Below are positions 49,601-62,201 of a stretch of 64,000 nucleotides of DNA, one piece after another. The first letter of the stretch is position 1, and every line of letters begins with the position of its first letter. The notes beneath the pieces were generated by a model. That model saw only the letters and a list, made by a program, of their open reading frames with translations. It was not told the origin of the DNA and made no database searches. The translations under genes and the position numbers were made by a program. Source of the DNA: Cordia subcordata (Eukaryota; Streptophyta; Magnoliopsida; Boraginales; Cordiaceae); NCBI GenBank assembly GCA_028554755.1, contig JAPTOF010000020.1, positions 3,725,001 to 3,789,000 of the forward strand, in the 5' to 3' direction.

Positions 49601-52600
49601 CGTGAGGGGGAGTGTTAGAGTATTATTCCTCCCACATAGAAAGTCCATAAAATCCAGGACCTCTTAATAAGATCCTGGGCTACTCCACCTAGCACCAATT
49701 GGTTTTTATGATGGAGGAATAATACTCTAACAGAGGCCATATTTAGAAATCCTATCATTCTTGAGATGTTCTAAATGAAGTAGTTCTTAGTAGATTCCCA
49801 CATATAGTTTCTTTTACTTGTTGCTGATGTATGATAGTTGATAAGTCCCAGATTTAGTACGAGCTACTTGTATAATTTGATTAGTCTTTTGATGGTAGCT
49901 AATTTGAGTTCTATATTATTTTTTACTTTAAATTTCATGTCTGCGGAATGTGCATATAGAGTCCATGATTAGGTATGGATCCATGCTAGAATAGAATGGT
50001 TATGATATGTTTCTGGAAGTTTTGTTGTTCAACTCTAGTTTGTGCTGGATTCAATGTAATTGCATTAGTTCTTTATTCCTTTCATTTTGATTTCCCTGTA
50101 ATTTTGTTGGATTTCTTTTTGTTGACTTGTTTAATCTATGTATGATGACAATAACAGGAAGTGTTGAGGAGGCATGGTTTGACTCTGCCAACATACTTGA
50201 ATCGGACTGCAGTGATGAAGACTTTCATAGTCTTTCTGATGGTATAGTAACCAGATATACTTTGCTGCTTTCTGATGATTTGTCTATCTTCCTTCAACTA
50301 TATTTGAGCAGTCTTGCTTACCATCAAATTGGCTTACATTTTATATATGCAGAAGTGATCTCGCTGAACGGTTTTGAGTCTGCTTTAGTGCCTACTAATG
50401 CTTCTACTAGAGATGCTACTCATGTCAATGATGATGTTCACGACCAGCTTGCCTCTTCTGTTGAACAACTACGCAGGCCAGGTGACTCATCTGGTGGCAA
50501 TTCTGCTCGGAATTCAACTAGTGGAGTTGCTAGAAGTTCCGTGCACCCACTAGATGCTGAATCACGTATGAAACCAGATGGACCTTTCCATGAGGTAAAG
50601 CCTGTTTACCTTGATGAGATGTCCTCCAGCGCAGATGGAAGTGCCAGCAGGGAGGATGGTTTGTTGGATAACTGTGGAATTCTCCCAAACAACTGTCTGC
50701 CTTGCCTTGCTTCTACTGTCCACTCTGTTGAAAAGAGAAGATCTCTGAGCTCTAGCCCTCCTAATACAAGAAAAAAGGCTGCTCTGAAACTTCCCTTCAA
50801 ATGGAGAGAAGGAAATCCCAGTGCCTCTCTACGTGAGTTTATGCTTAAATTTCATATCTCTGAACTTTCTTTTTGAGTGCAACAGCAAGATTCTTTAGCT
50901 CTCTACCTTTCCTTCCAAGGGAGTTGAACCAATGGCCTACTCTGGGAAATTTTTAGCCTTAATATTTCTCAAATTAATCATTACCAGATATTCATGCTTC
51001 TTTATAATTGTTATATCTGCCGACCATTAATTTGCTTCTAAGGTCGATAATGGAAAATATTTGCTTCTTAGATTCTTCTTTAGACTTTTGCCATTGTGAT
51101 TTCTTCAGAATGTACTCTTTTCTTTAGTGTTATACTATGTTTTATATGCATGTTTTTGCTAGTGAGTTCAAAGAATTGGATGTTTTCAGATTCTCTGTCA
51201 TTGATTAGTTTCCCATACGGCTTCTGTTTTTGTTCCCAGGAATGTTGAATTCAAGATTACTAGGAAAAACTTTATTTAGTTGGACAAACTTATGTTCCTG
51301 TCGTCCTAGGCTGTGACTAACAGCTTGCCAATTTGTTAATTCTCTTGGTTCTGTTCCATGTAGTGTATAATATTTCTTTTCCATATACATCTAATATAAA
51401 TGGTTGGTCCATTTATTCCACCTCTTTGTTTGCTTCATAAATTAGAACAATGATTGTTTCAATAGTTCCTGAAAATGCAGATACAGCCTGTTTGTGAAAA
51501 GCTGAGAACACATAGCCACTGTTTAGTTCTGCTTTCTTTTAGGCTTGGGCCTTTTTGTAAATTGTACATACTCCTGCAACATAGGATTGCCTGCAATTTT
51601 GTATCTCCTGATATATAAAGTATTTTGGACTTGATCTTTGTGACCTGGTTGAATGACCTGAAAGCCATTAGTTGGGAACATGTTGCCTGTTTCTTGACTG
51701 AAATTTCTTTAGGCAATCTACAGAGTTAGACGTACAGCAGGAGCCCCTCAAATAAGTGGACAAAGAAAACAATGCTGGACTTGGGATACTTTGTTTGTGA
51801 GGATTCCTTTGAAAAAATGAAATCTGATAAAACCATAAATTCTCATCCTGGTGACTAGAAAAAGGAATAAATTAAAGGTGATGGTCTTATCCATGCTTGT
51901 CTTTTAATGCCACAAGGACATTTTATCAGTTCTTTTTCCCTCTGAAAAAGAGCAAACTCCCATAAATACAATCAGATCCTTCTGATTTACTTTTCCAATT
52001 TAAATGTTTTATTCAATTACTGTAGATGTTTCATAGAAAAAGATATGATTTATATTGACAACTTACTAAGACTTAAATTTTACAAAAATATATTATATTT
52101 TATCCATCAACAATATATAAAGACATTAAAAATACTCATTTCTCCTATATATTGCACGAGTTGTACTCTAGATGTAAATAATTTAGCTGCCTACTGCTTG
52201 AAATTTTTCCTGGAAGTGAACCCTGATTTCAGGTTGAACATGTCCAGGCTTGAACCTCACTGTGCTAGTGATAAGATTGCACTAAGATTTTCTATGGCCG
52301 GGAAAAACTTGTGGCTAAATGCAAAACTAAAAAATGAAAATTGAAACCTGCAAGGTGCAGGTGCCAACCTAGTCTTAGCAAGCTTCACTTTGATGTGGAT
52401 ACCAAGCGTAGAGGGCATCAATGGAATTTTAAGTTGAGAGATTGCTTAGAAAGATATTTGGTAGAGTTGTGTCCATTCTTCTATTTGGGCTTTAATGCTG
52501 CATCTTCATAATTTGACAGCTGACAGATACCTTCTACGACTATTCTGAGATGGTATTTACCATCTTAACTTTTTGCAGAAGAGTATAATCGTCCTCTATT

Positions 52601-55149
52601 GTTATTCTTCTCTGCTTCTCTTTGTCTTTCTTTTGGTAATTTTCCTCTTTCCTTTTCTCAGTTGTGAAGGAAGATTAATTGTCTACATGAAGTCTTGATG
52701 TGGTTTTAACTCAAAGAAATAATTTAATATGCTTGCTTGATTTTTCACATGCCTTTTATCTTTCCATATCTTAAAAAACTAAGATTCAGTAAAAAACTAA
52801 GATTCAGTAAAAAAACTAAGCTTTTGATTGAGTGAAGGAAAAGGACAATTAAGTAAAACTGATTTCATGTTGCAGTTTCATCGAAGACACTTATGCGAAG
52901 ACCAATAGCTGGTGCCCAGGTGCCATTTTGCCCCTTAGACAAGCAAGTGCCTGACAGTTGGTCACAAATTGAACCTGGTACTTTTAGGGTTCGGGGAGAG
53001 AATTATTTCAGGTATAGAACTGAAGTGAACTTGTTAATACAATTTATATGCTGACATAACTCGTATGCTCCGTATTGGTTGCATAAAGCTCCATGAAAGA
53101 CATTGTATTCTCTCTCTCTCTCAGCACACACACTCTTATATGCTGCATGTGTATTCATAGACAGAAAGGACTTAACTAATCCTTCATCTGGCGCATTTGT
53201 CATGTAGGGATAAGAAGAAGGAGTTTGCTCCAAATTATGCAGCATATTATCCTTTTGGAGTTGATGTATTTTTATCTTCAAAGAAAATTGATCATGTTGC
53301 TCGGTTTGTGGAGCTTTCACCAGTTAATTCTTGTGGGAAACTACCGCCAATCCTTTTGGTGAATGTACAGGTATTACAAAAATTTGAAAGAATAGCAGTT
53401 GTAGCCAACTCTAGTATTTCAATTATATCGGGTGAAAAACAGTCTGATGATTTTATGTTCTATCTAAAGTTCTTTTACATTAATATACTAGCTTTTCTTT
53501 TCTTTTGTTTTTCTTTCTTTCTTCTTGTTTCCCCTGTTGCGGCTGAAACCTCTCTGCTATTGATTTTCTCCATCTGAAAAAGCATCGACACCTGATACAA
53601 TGATGTATGCATATCAAGGCTAGCTGATCTTTTCTTTGCTCTGTGGTATCAGTTCGCCTATTTATTCCCATTCAAGTATCACCAATATGAAACATACTGA
53701 ATTTGACATATAGCATTTACCCTTTCATCCGTGTCAGTGGTGGAGAGAATTGGCGCATATGCTGGCATTTAGCTTAGTCCTGCTAAATACCCATTCTTTT
53801 CTGAGTCAACGACATTCCTTTTACTTTTGTTCTTATACAGATACCACTGTATCCTCCAGCGATTTTTCAGAGTGAAACTGATGGAGAAGGAATGAGCTTT
53901 GTTTTATATTTTAAGCTGTCTGAAAGTTACATGAAGGAACTTCCGGCGCAATTTCAAGAAAATATAAGAGTAAGTTGAGTATTAAAATTTTGCGTTTTGG
54001 TAGTCATGGTTTATACTCAGAGGCACTGAGGTCCTATGTTTCATATTGTCTGTGCTTGATTTAGCATTGGCACTCTGGATACAAACTTTTGCAACCTTTT
54101 ATTATGATGCATTATTCTATGAACTTTATTTTACCTAAATAAGAAGAATACCTCTCACTGGTTTATGTTTGTGCGCCTTCATACTTTTCACGATTAGTAG
54201 TGTGTCCCTATTAGCAATAGCTGTTAATTGTTGTGCTTATTTCTTTTTCTTCTTCCACCTCCTACTGCTTTCTATTTACTTTTCTCTCACTTCAATCAGA
54301 GGTTAGTTGACGATGAAATAGAGAAGGTGAGAGGTTTTCCTGTAGACACAATTGTTCCCTTCAGGGAAAGATTGAAGATATTGGGTCGTGTAGCAAATGT
54401 GGAAGATCTGCCTTTAAGTGCAGCAGAGAGGAAACTTATGAAGGCTTACAATGAAAAGCCTGTTCTTTCACGTCCCCAGCATGAATTCTACATGGTAGGT
54501 TTGAGGATGGTCATTAGAATATATAGAAGCTAACATAAATTTTCTCTGTGACTGGTATTTAATCTTATCATACCCTAACTGATTGACAAGTAAAAACTGA
54601 GGAGATAACTCCGAAATGTTAAAAGATCAAGAGAAAGGATTCTTAGTATATTTATTTTTGGACAAGGATTCTTAATATACTTCACTTCTGATAAATATAT
54701 ACTTCATTCTTTTTGCAGGGAGAAAATTACTTTGAAATTGATATTGACATGCATCGTTTCAGTTATATTTCCAGAAAGGGGTTTGAAACATTCCTAGATA
54801 GGCTGAAGCTCTGTGTTTTGGATGTCGGTCTCACTATCCAGGCAAGGATTACTTCGCATTCCTTGAATACTATTATTGGTTCTGTTTTCAGTTTCTCGCC
54901 TTTTCCTTTCAATCAGTCTCATTTCAAACCTGTCCTTTTCTTTTGCTTCTCATTTCAATTTTTTTTCTTTTTTTAACCATTTTTTATTTCCAAAATTGTT
55001 GCCTTTTGTTAAATATCTTTTCTTTTGTCTGAAATCAGGGTAACAAAGCTGAAGAGTTGCCAGAACAGGTCTTATGCTGTACACGGTTAAACAAAATTGA
55101 TTATGTAAATTATCAACAGCTAGAGCTGAGTGAAAATCCATTTGAATAG
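46419..55149 (+). CDS. DUF1336 (EDR2 C-terminal domain) protein, CW14-like
   Basis: Nine exons join in frame: 46419-46584, 50158-50241, 50353-50832, 52876-53011, 53208-53370, 53841-53969, 54300-54494, 54719-54841 and 55039-55149, giving 528 aa. The start MGVCVSRP fits an N-myristoylation signal with a nearby Cys; it is followed by a Lys/Arg-rich tract ([11 protein letters not shown]), so membrane attachment is likely. An acidic motif EEAWFDS and a Ser-rich linker (residues ~56-260) follow. The C-terminal DUF1336 domain spans about residues 275-520: [86 protein letters not shown] and [11 protein letters not shown]. In EDR2 this domain follows START and PH domains; here those are absent, as in CW14-type proteins. 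The molecular role is not established. The last intron begins with GC. A poly(A) signal is at 56162-56167. Confidence 0.94.
46592..46640. repeat. Microsatellites (CT)n(TA)n(TATG)n at the start of intron 1
   Basis: The CT run begins 8 bp after exon 1 of the DUF1336 gene, passes into TA, then TATG units. Confidence 0.9.
48104..49732. mobile_element. TRIM-derived element rearranged into a giant inverted repeat, in intron 1 of the DUF1336 gene
   Basis: Three LTR-like segments are seen: 48104-48233, 48949-49069 and 49613-49732. Each starts TGTT. The first two run into a primer-binding site (TGGTATCAGAG at 48234 and 49070), and the last two follow polypurine tracts (TTTGAGGGG; GTGAGGGGGAG). The outer flanks GAGGA and GAGGC suggest a target duplication. 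The sequence 48165-48600 is largely the reverse complement of 49090-49520 (shared, inverted: CCTCATGATTC, CTGGTTATTTTAGCTCGTTTGTGCTC, GAGCTCAATCCCAT). A ~30-bp minisatellite (TTCTTGGTTT.TGGCTCATTTGAGCA) fills much of 48600-48740. No coding frames. Confidence 0.75.
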
Positions 55150-56603
55150 GTCAAGAACAGTGTAGAACTCCAAAGATGACAATTAATAAAAGAAAGTCTT
55201 CTGTAGAAATCTATTGGCATTTCTCTGTGAGTTCTGCTCATCTGTATCATCAAGCTGCCGGCATGAATAATCGATTCTTCAGGTCTCTCTCTCCCTCTCT
55301 CACATACACGCATGCAGAGACACGCAGAATATCAAAGTTTCATCCATATGCTCCTGGCTGCAGAATGCTTGCAAGTAAATTATTGATTTCACAGGTCATG
55401 AGAGAACTTTTCAGGTTTTCCATATCCAAACAACTGCTACTGGGACTTCTATGCGTGACACCATAAATTGTTGATAAAGAGTCCGCTTTGTCTAGTTGAT
55501 TTCCCATCTTAGTATTATTGCCAGGGCAAATAGTTGGTTATAATCCTGAATCTTTTTCTTCCTTTCTTTCTTTCGTTTTATCTAGGCATGAAATTTAGAA
55601 GCACAATCCCTGTTATAATGCCCCTGGGAAGGAAAACGCAGTTAGAGCTTTAGTTGGTGAAGCATTCTGTTTTCCCCCTGGAAAATTGAACTCCAAAGTG
55701 AGGCGTGATTACGGTTTATGTGACGTGAACTTAGATGCCCGACGTACTCCTAGCGAGGGTAGTTTATGCGTCCTTTACTCCATGAGAATACTGGAACCAA
55801 AGATGACGCCTCTTTATAGATTCTAGTTATAACCAAACCTTGCTGTTGTCATACAAGCACAATGTTACTTGTTTTTCAAAATGGTTTGTAATTTTATGCC
55901 TCTTGCATATCAGATATTGCCATGCGAGTATTGCCCACTGGTGCCTGTACTCATTTGCACAACATCCTCAACATGCCTTTGCGTTCGAGTCAAACGATAC
56001 TGTCACTTGGTTTTGTGTTAATCTTGCATCTCTTCTTCTGTCTCTCTTTGGGTTTTTGTGCCGGTGGAGGTTAATCAGCTAGATGAGGAGTGTTGATATT
56101 TTAAATATGGTTTGTGATTATGTATATTCTATTATGAATATCAGAGAGAAAACTAGCTTCAAATAAACATAAAGATTATGAGTTGAGGAACTTTCTCATT
56201 CTTGATTCCTTGTTTGGTTTTCCGAAGGAAAATGTATTGCTGCTTCATTTTTTTTTTCCCCCTTTTTCATGAATAATATGCATTACAACTAGGGGTGTTC
56301 ACTCATTAGTGACCCCTAATATTTTTTCCAAACTTTTTGAGTTTGGAGAAATTGGATATGGAGAATGGTTAATTGGAGGAAAAAGATTGGGTATGGGAAT
56401 TTTTTTGAAAAAAAAAAAGTTGGAGATGGGAGAAAATTCAAAATTTTAGAGATTATTCAATTTATCCAAAATTAAATGGATCAACTTTTTAAAAAGCCAA
56501 ATACACGCACTACACACACTTCACACATTACACATGCTACACATTACACACATTAAACAAACTGCACATATTACACACATAACACACACTGCACAAATTA
56601 TAC

Positions 56604-56701
56604 TAAAGAGAAATAAAAACATGTAGAGAAATATCTAGAATTCTTATTATTGATTAGCAGTTACATCATACATATATATATATATACATGTATACATATG
56701 T

Positions 56702-56762
<61 letters not shown>

Positions 56763-59700
56763 GAGAGATAAGTACTTGATGATTAGCTCATAACTAATTG
56801 AGTGTGACAGCCTGTCATCTAACTAACTAATGGGACGATTAGTGTACAACTACTATAGTCCCTGACTGTTATTTACAATGCCTTATAGTTGCATTACATA
56901 GAATATTATCCTATTTAAACATTTCAGTACTTAATCTTCCTTATCATCCTTCCTCAAGTTGAGCAAGGCTTGCCATGTGAAGCCTGGATTTGAGATGTTG
57001 ACAGGTTGGCTTAGACAAATGCTTTATAAGTAAGTCTATAACTTGTTCTGAAGTAAATATATGAGAAATGGATAACTGTTTTGACTGGACCTGTTCTCTA
57101 ACGAAGTGGTAGCCAATCTTAATATGCTTAGTTTTAGCATGGTAGGCAGGTTGTTAGTCAATGCTAGAGCTAAAGCATTATCAGATGGCTTGTTTGTATG
57201 TAGTTGGTTCTGTGATTGGTGAGGATGCAATTTGTGTATGCAAGTTATAGAGAGGAGGCTTAAGACTTTCTGTTTTAAACCTTGTGAGCATAGGATGCAT
57301 AGAAACAGGAACTAAGAGTGGTGAATGTGAGCTAGATTGTGAAGTTGACTAGCCATTAGAGTGCTGAGAACTATTTTTGGAAGCATTGGAGTATGAGGAT
57401 GAGTGAGTAGTAGATGATGAATTGGATGCAGAGATAGAGTGTGTTAGTGAGAAATCTGTTGATGATTGTTCAATTGTGAAACTGTAGCAGTATGAGGAGA
57501 ATGAGTTGTGTTAGAGGACAAGTAAGTATGCTCAGAGGCAGTAGAGTAAGGATGCTCAGAGGCCGCAGAGTGGGAAGTAGACAAATATGAAACTTGATCA
57601 GGACTAGAAATGCCACTGGCAAGTTCTAAGAGTAATAGAGTACTAGTATTGGTTGAAGGAAACAAAGCCAAGGTAGGATTTTTACGAGATGAATGAGATA
57701 GATCATTCTAAGTAAAAGGTAACACATGTTCTACAAACTACACATGCCTAGAGATGTACACTCTGTTAGTTTGAGGGTCTAGGCATCTATAGCCTTTGGT
57801 TGTGGGACAGTATCTTATAAACACACAAGGTGTAGACCTTGGTTGCAGTTTATGTTTAGTATAAGGTCTTAACCAAGGGTAACATAGGTGTCCTAGAACT
57901 TTTAGAAGATTATAGTCTGGCTATTTATTGTAAAGGCTTTCAAAAAAGGGATTTGTTTGACAGAACGAGGGTTTGTCGTTTATTTATTAGGTAGTTTGCA
58001 GCTGCCGATAGTTCAAGCCAGAGATAATTAGGCAAGCTGGCTTGATGCATAAGTGTTAAAGCAGTTTCCACTAGATGCCTGTGTTTTCTTTCAACTTTGC
58101 CATTTTGCTCAGGAGTGTAAGGGCAAGTTGTGTGATGCAAGGTGCCTAAGGATTGAAGAATGGCACTGAATTGAGAGTTTACATATTTAGTGTCATTGTC
58201 AGGCCTAAATGTTTTGATTTTTGTATCAAAGTGAGTGTGCACCATATTATTGAACAATTAAAAGGCAGTATAGGCTTTATATTTGTTTTTCAGAGGATAA
58301 AACCAAGTAACCAAGGGTAACATAGGTGTCCTAGAACTTTTAGAAGATCACCATATTATTGAACAATTAAAAGGCAGTATAGGCTTTATATTTGTTTTTC
58401 AGAGGATAAAACCAAGTAAATTTTGTAAAATCATCTGAAAACAATATGTAATATCTGTAGCTTTTACATGTATGTAAAGGAGATGGACCCTAAACATTAG
58501 AGTGTGCTAATTTAAAAGGCCTAATAGTGATAGTTTGAGACAAATTGAAAAGGTATCTTATGAGATTTGGATACAGCATAGGTATTACAAACTAAACTGT
58601 CACTTTCTAAATATATATTTAACAAAAGAGACAAAGCAGAAGCAAGCTTCTTAGAAGGGTGCCTTAGTCTTTGATGCCATAGGACGGTGGTGGAAGGAGT
58701 CTTGGAACTGTAGTTGCAATTAAGAAGTGTAGGTGAAAGTTGAGAAGATACAGTAGAATTGGAGGCTAGACTGTAGAGCCCTTGTTCACAAGAGCCCCTG
58801 CAGTGTATCTGATGTGTAAAATTATCCAGAATGAGTATTTCTTGAGCAATAAAAATGACAGCGCAGTTGTTATCAAAAGTAAGCTTGGGCATAGATAGTA
58901 AATTGGATGAAATATGAGGAATGTGAAGAACATCATTGAGTTTGTATATGAAATTAAGAGTAGACAACTTATCAAATCTGACACTAGTGATAGGGAGTTG
59001 AGAACCATTACCCATAGTTACTGTTGGAGTCCTTTGACAAGGAGCATAAGCATAGAGGTTGGTAATGTCATTGGTTACATAGGCGTTTGCACTAGTGTCA
59101 AGTACCTATGCGGTCTTTGAGGCATTAGAAATTCTAGCTTGAGCAATGTAGGCTTGTTTTTTCCAATCGTGGATTGGTATAGCTGACATCAAATCTATGC
59201 CAACACTTTTTTGCAATGTGATTAGGCTTTTCATAGATTTGGCAGTAGATTTTTGTCGTAGGAGCAGTGGATGACTGTGTTACAAACTAAGAAAGGGTGG
59301 GTAAGATACCTTGAGATGAAACTGCAGGAGGAGTTTGTGAAGCTCTCCCTCTACCTCTCCCCTTATTCTGCTGTCTTCTTCTATCTCTACCTCTGCTTGC
59401 ACCTTTTCCTTAGGAAGTGTTGGTATATAATAGTGTATAGGCTTCAGTAGAAGGCTCAGTTAGTTTGAGTTTCTTTTTCATCTGAAAATTAAACTCTTTA
59501 CTAATGAGTAAGGTGTTGAGTTTTGAAGTAGTAATAGGAGTTGACCTCAGCCTAACACTAAATTGAAAATAGTCATACTCTGGAGGTAAACCTCTAAGTG
59601 TGTAGAGCACAAGATCTTTATCTCTAACAATATCATCTACAACAACCAAACTATTAGTAATAACCTTGATTTCATCTAGGTAAGCTTGCATTTTTCTAGT

Positions 59701-60604
59701 TCCTTTTGTTATATTTAGCAGCCTATTCTTCAATTGATGGACATGAGACCTACTAAAGGAACTAAATCTTTGTTCTAGGGCTTGCCATATGGCAGAGGTA
59801 GTGTTAAGATGAAGGATCAATGAGAGAATAGTAGGTGATATTGATGCAAACAGACAAGTTTGAAGATGTTCATCCAAATTACTTTAAGCTTCATATTCAG
59901 GATTAACAACATTCTTATCAATTGCATCCTTGATTGTAGGAGAAGGACAAGGTGACTTCTCTGTCACATGATCCAGTAGATAATAAGCTTTGAAAATTCT
60001 ATGCAATTGTGCCCTCTATACCATCTAATTTAAAGAATCGAGTTTAATATGCACCATAGAAGTGAAATTTTGAAGCATAAACTTGACTCCAGCTGGTAGA
60101 TCTTCAGCAGCATCCATTGATGAATGCTTAAAGTTGTAGAAATGAGGATGTGATTCGAAGAGAAAAGAATAGGAAAGCTGGGCAAGAAGAAGAAGAAGAG
60201 ATTTGAAGCAAAAAGAGGTCGTGATTCCTTTAGATTATGGATTGCGAGCTAATCTCTCATGGTAGAAACCCTAGGGTTTAAAAAAAAATCTCCAAAATTG
60301 TATCTAAGTTTGTGATACCATAAAGAGAGATAGAAACATGTAGAAAAATATCTGGAATTCTTATCATTGATCAGCAGGTATCTCTCTCTATCTCTTACAC
60401 ACACATACAGAGACATATATATAGGCATAGGACTTGATGATTAGCTCATAATTAACTGAGTGTGATAGCCTCTCATTTAACTAACTGATGTGACAGTTAG
60501 TGTACAACTGCTACAGTCCTTGACTGTTATTTACAATGCCTCACAGTTGCATTACATAGAATATTATCTTATTTAAATATTTCAGTCCTTAGTCTTCCTT
60601 ATCA
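56604..60604 (-). mobile_element. Decayed Copia-type LTR retrotransposon
   Basis: LTRs are 56604-56946 and 60321-60604, read on the minus strand as TGATAAGGAAG...CTCTTTA. The primer-binding site TGGTATCACA lies next to the upstream (right) LTR at 60311-60320, and a polypurine tract TTGAGGAAGGA precedes the downstream one. Flanking bases TATAC and TACAC suggest a mutated 5-bp target duplication in a CACA-rich repeat. The left LTR has a ~60-bp TA expansion absent from the right LTR, so the LTRs differ in length. Confidence 0.85.
57036..60120 (-). pseudogene. Broken Copia gag-pol remains
   Basis: Read on the minus strand, the start is near 60118. In-frame stops follow within 30 codons. A gag (UBN2-type) stretch spans 59410-59877. 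A zinc-knuckle-like motif near 59190-59250 has Tyr in place of the second Cys. The protease motif reads DTSA instead of DSGA, with a stop three codons upstream. A GAG-pre-integrase region (LWHQRLRHPS) lies within 58521-59015, and an integrase fragment with CPYTPEQNGKVERKHRH within 57940-58257. A Ser/Thr-rich spacer follows (57444-57671), then at once the RNase H end (57036-57230), so most of the reverse transcriptase is deleted. It cannot encode a working enzyme set. Confidence 0.85.
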
Positions 60605-60794
60605 TACACATACTACACATATCACACACGTTGCACACAGAAAACACCCTACTCATACTACACAGAATACACACTGTACATATTCACACAGTACATACAT
60701 TACACATATTTCACACGCTACACATACTATACACATTGCATCCATTACATAGACTACACATACTACACCCTACACATAATACACACATTACACT

Positions 60795-61260
60795 CGTGAC
60801 CTTTATAGCCAGCCCCAGCGCTCGAGTCCATGGAGACCCGACCTCTGAGATCCCGGCCCCTTGCGTGCTGGGACCGAGGGTAGAGGGCTGGGTGTCGAAC
60901 GTCGGTGGCCGGGTCCTAGGGTTCAGGCCTCCGTGGCCGTGTGTAGAAGGGCAAGGTCCAGGGCGTTAGGACATTGTGTCTCGAGGGCTGAGAGCTCGAA
61001 GTGAGGGCGTTAAAGGCCGGGCCTTGGGCCGTTATGGATATCTGCGTCGAGGCAGCCGGGCGCTATGGTTGGTCCCTAGCATCACGCCTCCGACACCCGA
61101 CTACCTGCTACCGCCCTCGGCGCCAGAACACAGGCAATCGGGGGCCGGGGTAAGGTATGGGGTTCTAGGGGCTGGGGGTTGGGATGCCGAGGCGGAGGCG
61201 GGACAACGGGGGCCAGATGCCAGGGTCCAGGAGCCAGTTGTCCGGGCTTGGGAAGTGTGT
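60795..61260. other. GC-rich island inside the hAT-like element
   Basis: About 465 bp that is strongly G+C-rich and CpG-containing, in sharp contrast to the surroundings. Open frames on both strands (e.g. 60976-61272) are Gly/Arg/Pro-rich translations with no family resemblance and are not called as genes. Confidence 0.7.
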
Positions 61261-62003
61261 TTATGTGTGTAGATGTTAGTGTTTGTAATATGAGTGAGAT
61301 GTGTGTGTTTAGTGTAGGTGCGTATAGGGTGTGTGTGCATCCAATATATATTCCCTATTGGAGAATTGGCATAAATTGGAGAAAAAAAATATAATTTTGG
61401 GTAAACTAATAACGTCTAATTTGGATTGGATAACCCCCAATGAACACCCCTAGTTACAGTGAGTAGCTAACCACTAGAACACTGCTTTATGCTTGTCACT
61501 GTTACACAACTGGTTAACAATTAGATTGTTAGGTTTGATATTAATTTGCTTATGACTATAACTTTATGCCTTCTTACATACAAACGAGGTTTTTAAGTTG
61601 TGCACAAAGATTAATTTCCTCGACATGTCTCTTCATATGCAAATTAAATGCTATTCTTGAATTATTTTCATGCTAAAAAGGATGGTAGTCTTAAAACTTA
61701 AAGTTAAAGCCTCTTTGGTAAAAGAAATTGATAGTATGTGAGGGTCAATTCTTATTTAATTTAAAAATTCAAGTTTTAAGAAACTAAAACGCCCAATACA
61801 TTCTTTTTCTGAAGTTATAGAACCTTCATGTTCTTTTTCATTTTCCATCACCATGGAAAAGTGATGTTATTGAACTGCCCAATCAATCTACTTTCACCTA
61901 CCGGTATTATGAAGGATCCAAATCCACACTTAAGAGGTAGCCAAATCTACTTAATAAAATTGAACTACTGATTAGAAAACAGATGTTGGATCAAATATTT
62001 TTA

Positions 62004-62201
62004 GGGCCTATTTAGATTTGTTTTTCTTGAAAGATATATTCTTTTGGTAATAATTATTTGGCTTGAATTTTAAAAAATTTGAAATCTAAAAAAAATTAAA
62101 ATACTACTTTTTCAAAAGTCAAAATTTTTAATTTTTAAAAAAAGACATTCTTTTAAAAAGTTGTTAAAGAGACAACTTTTAGAAAAAATCCAATTGAGCC
62201 C
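62004..62201. mobile_element. Tourist-like MITE with TTA target duplication
   Basis: Ends GGGCCTATTTAGATTTG and GGGCTCAATTGGATTTT (reverse complement of the right end) are flanked by TTA at 62001-62003 and 62202-62204. Same family as the copies at 12200, 17335 and 25192. Confidence 0.75.

Larger units (their letters stand above)
56290..61452. mobile_element. hAT-like terminal-inverted-repeat element with nested Copia
   Basis: Perfect 12-bp ends TAGGGGTGTTCA (56290-56301) and TGAACACCCCTA (61441-61452) are inverted. In the 8-bp register of hAT elements the flanks are ATTACAAC and GTTACAGT, 5/8 identical, with all three differences transitions. Without the 4.0-kb Copia insertion the element is about 1.16 kb. 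It holds a (CACAT/TACACA)n minisatellite on the left, a GC-rich island, and GTGTGT-rich sequence on the right. No transposase frame is seen. Confidence 0.6.

Noticed and set aside
52045..52344. 99-aa frame in DUF1336 intron 3
   Set aside because: Inside an intron; including it breaks the join between exons 3 and 4, which is in frame without it.
60631..60969. His/Thr/Leu-rich frame
   Set aside because: Translation of the CACA minisatellite running into the GC-rich island.
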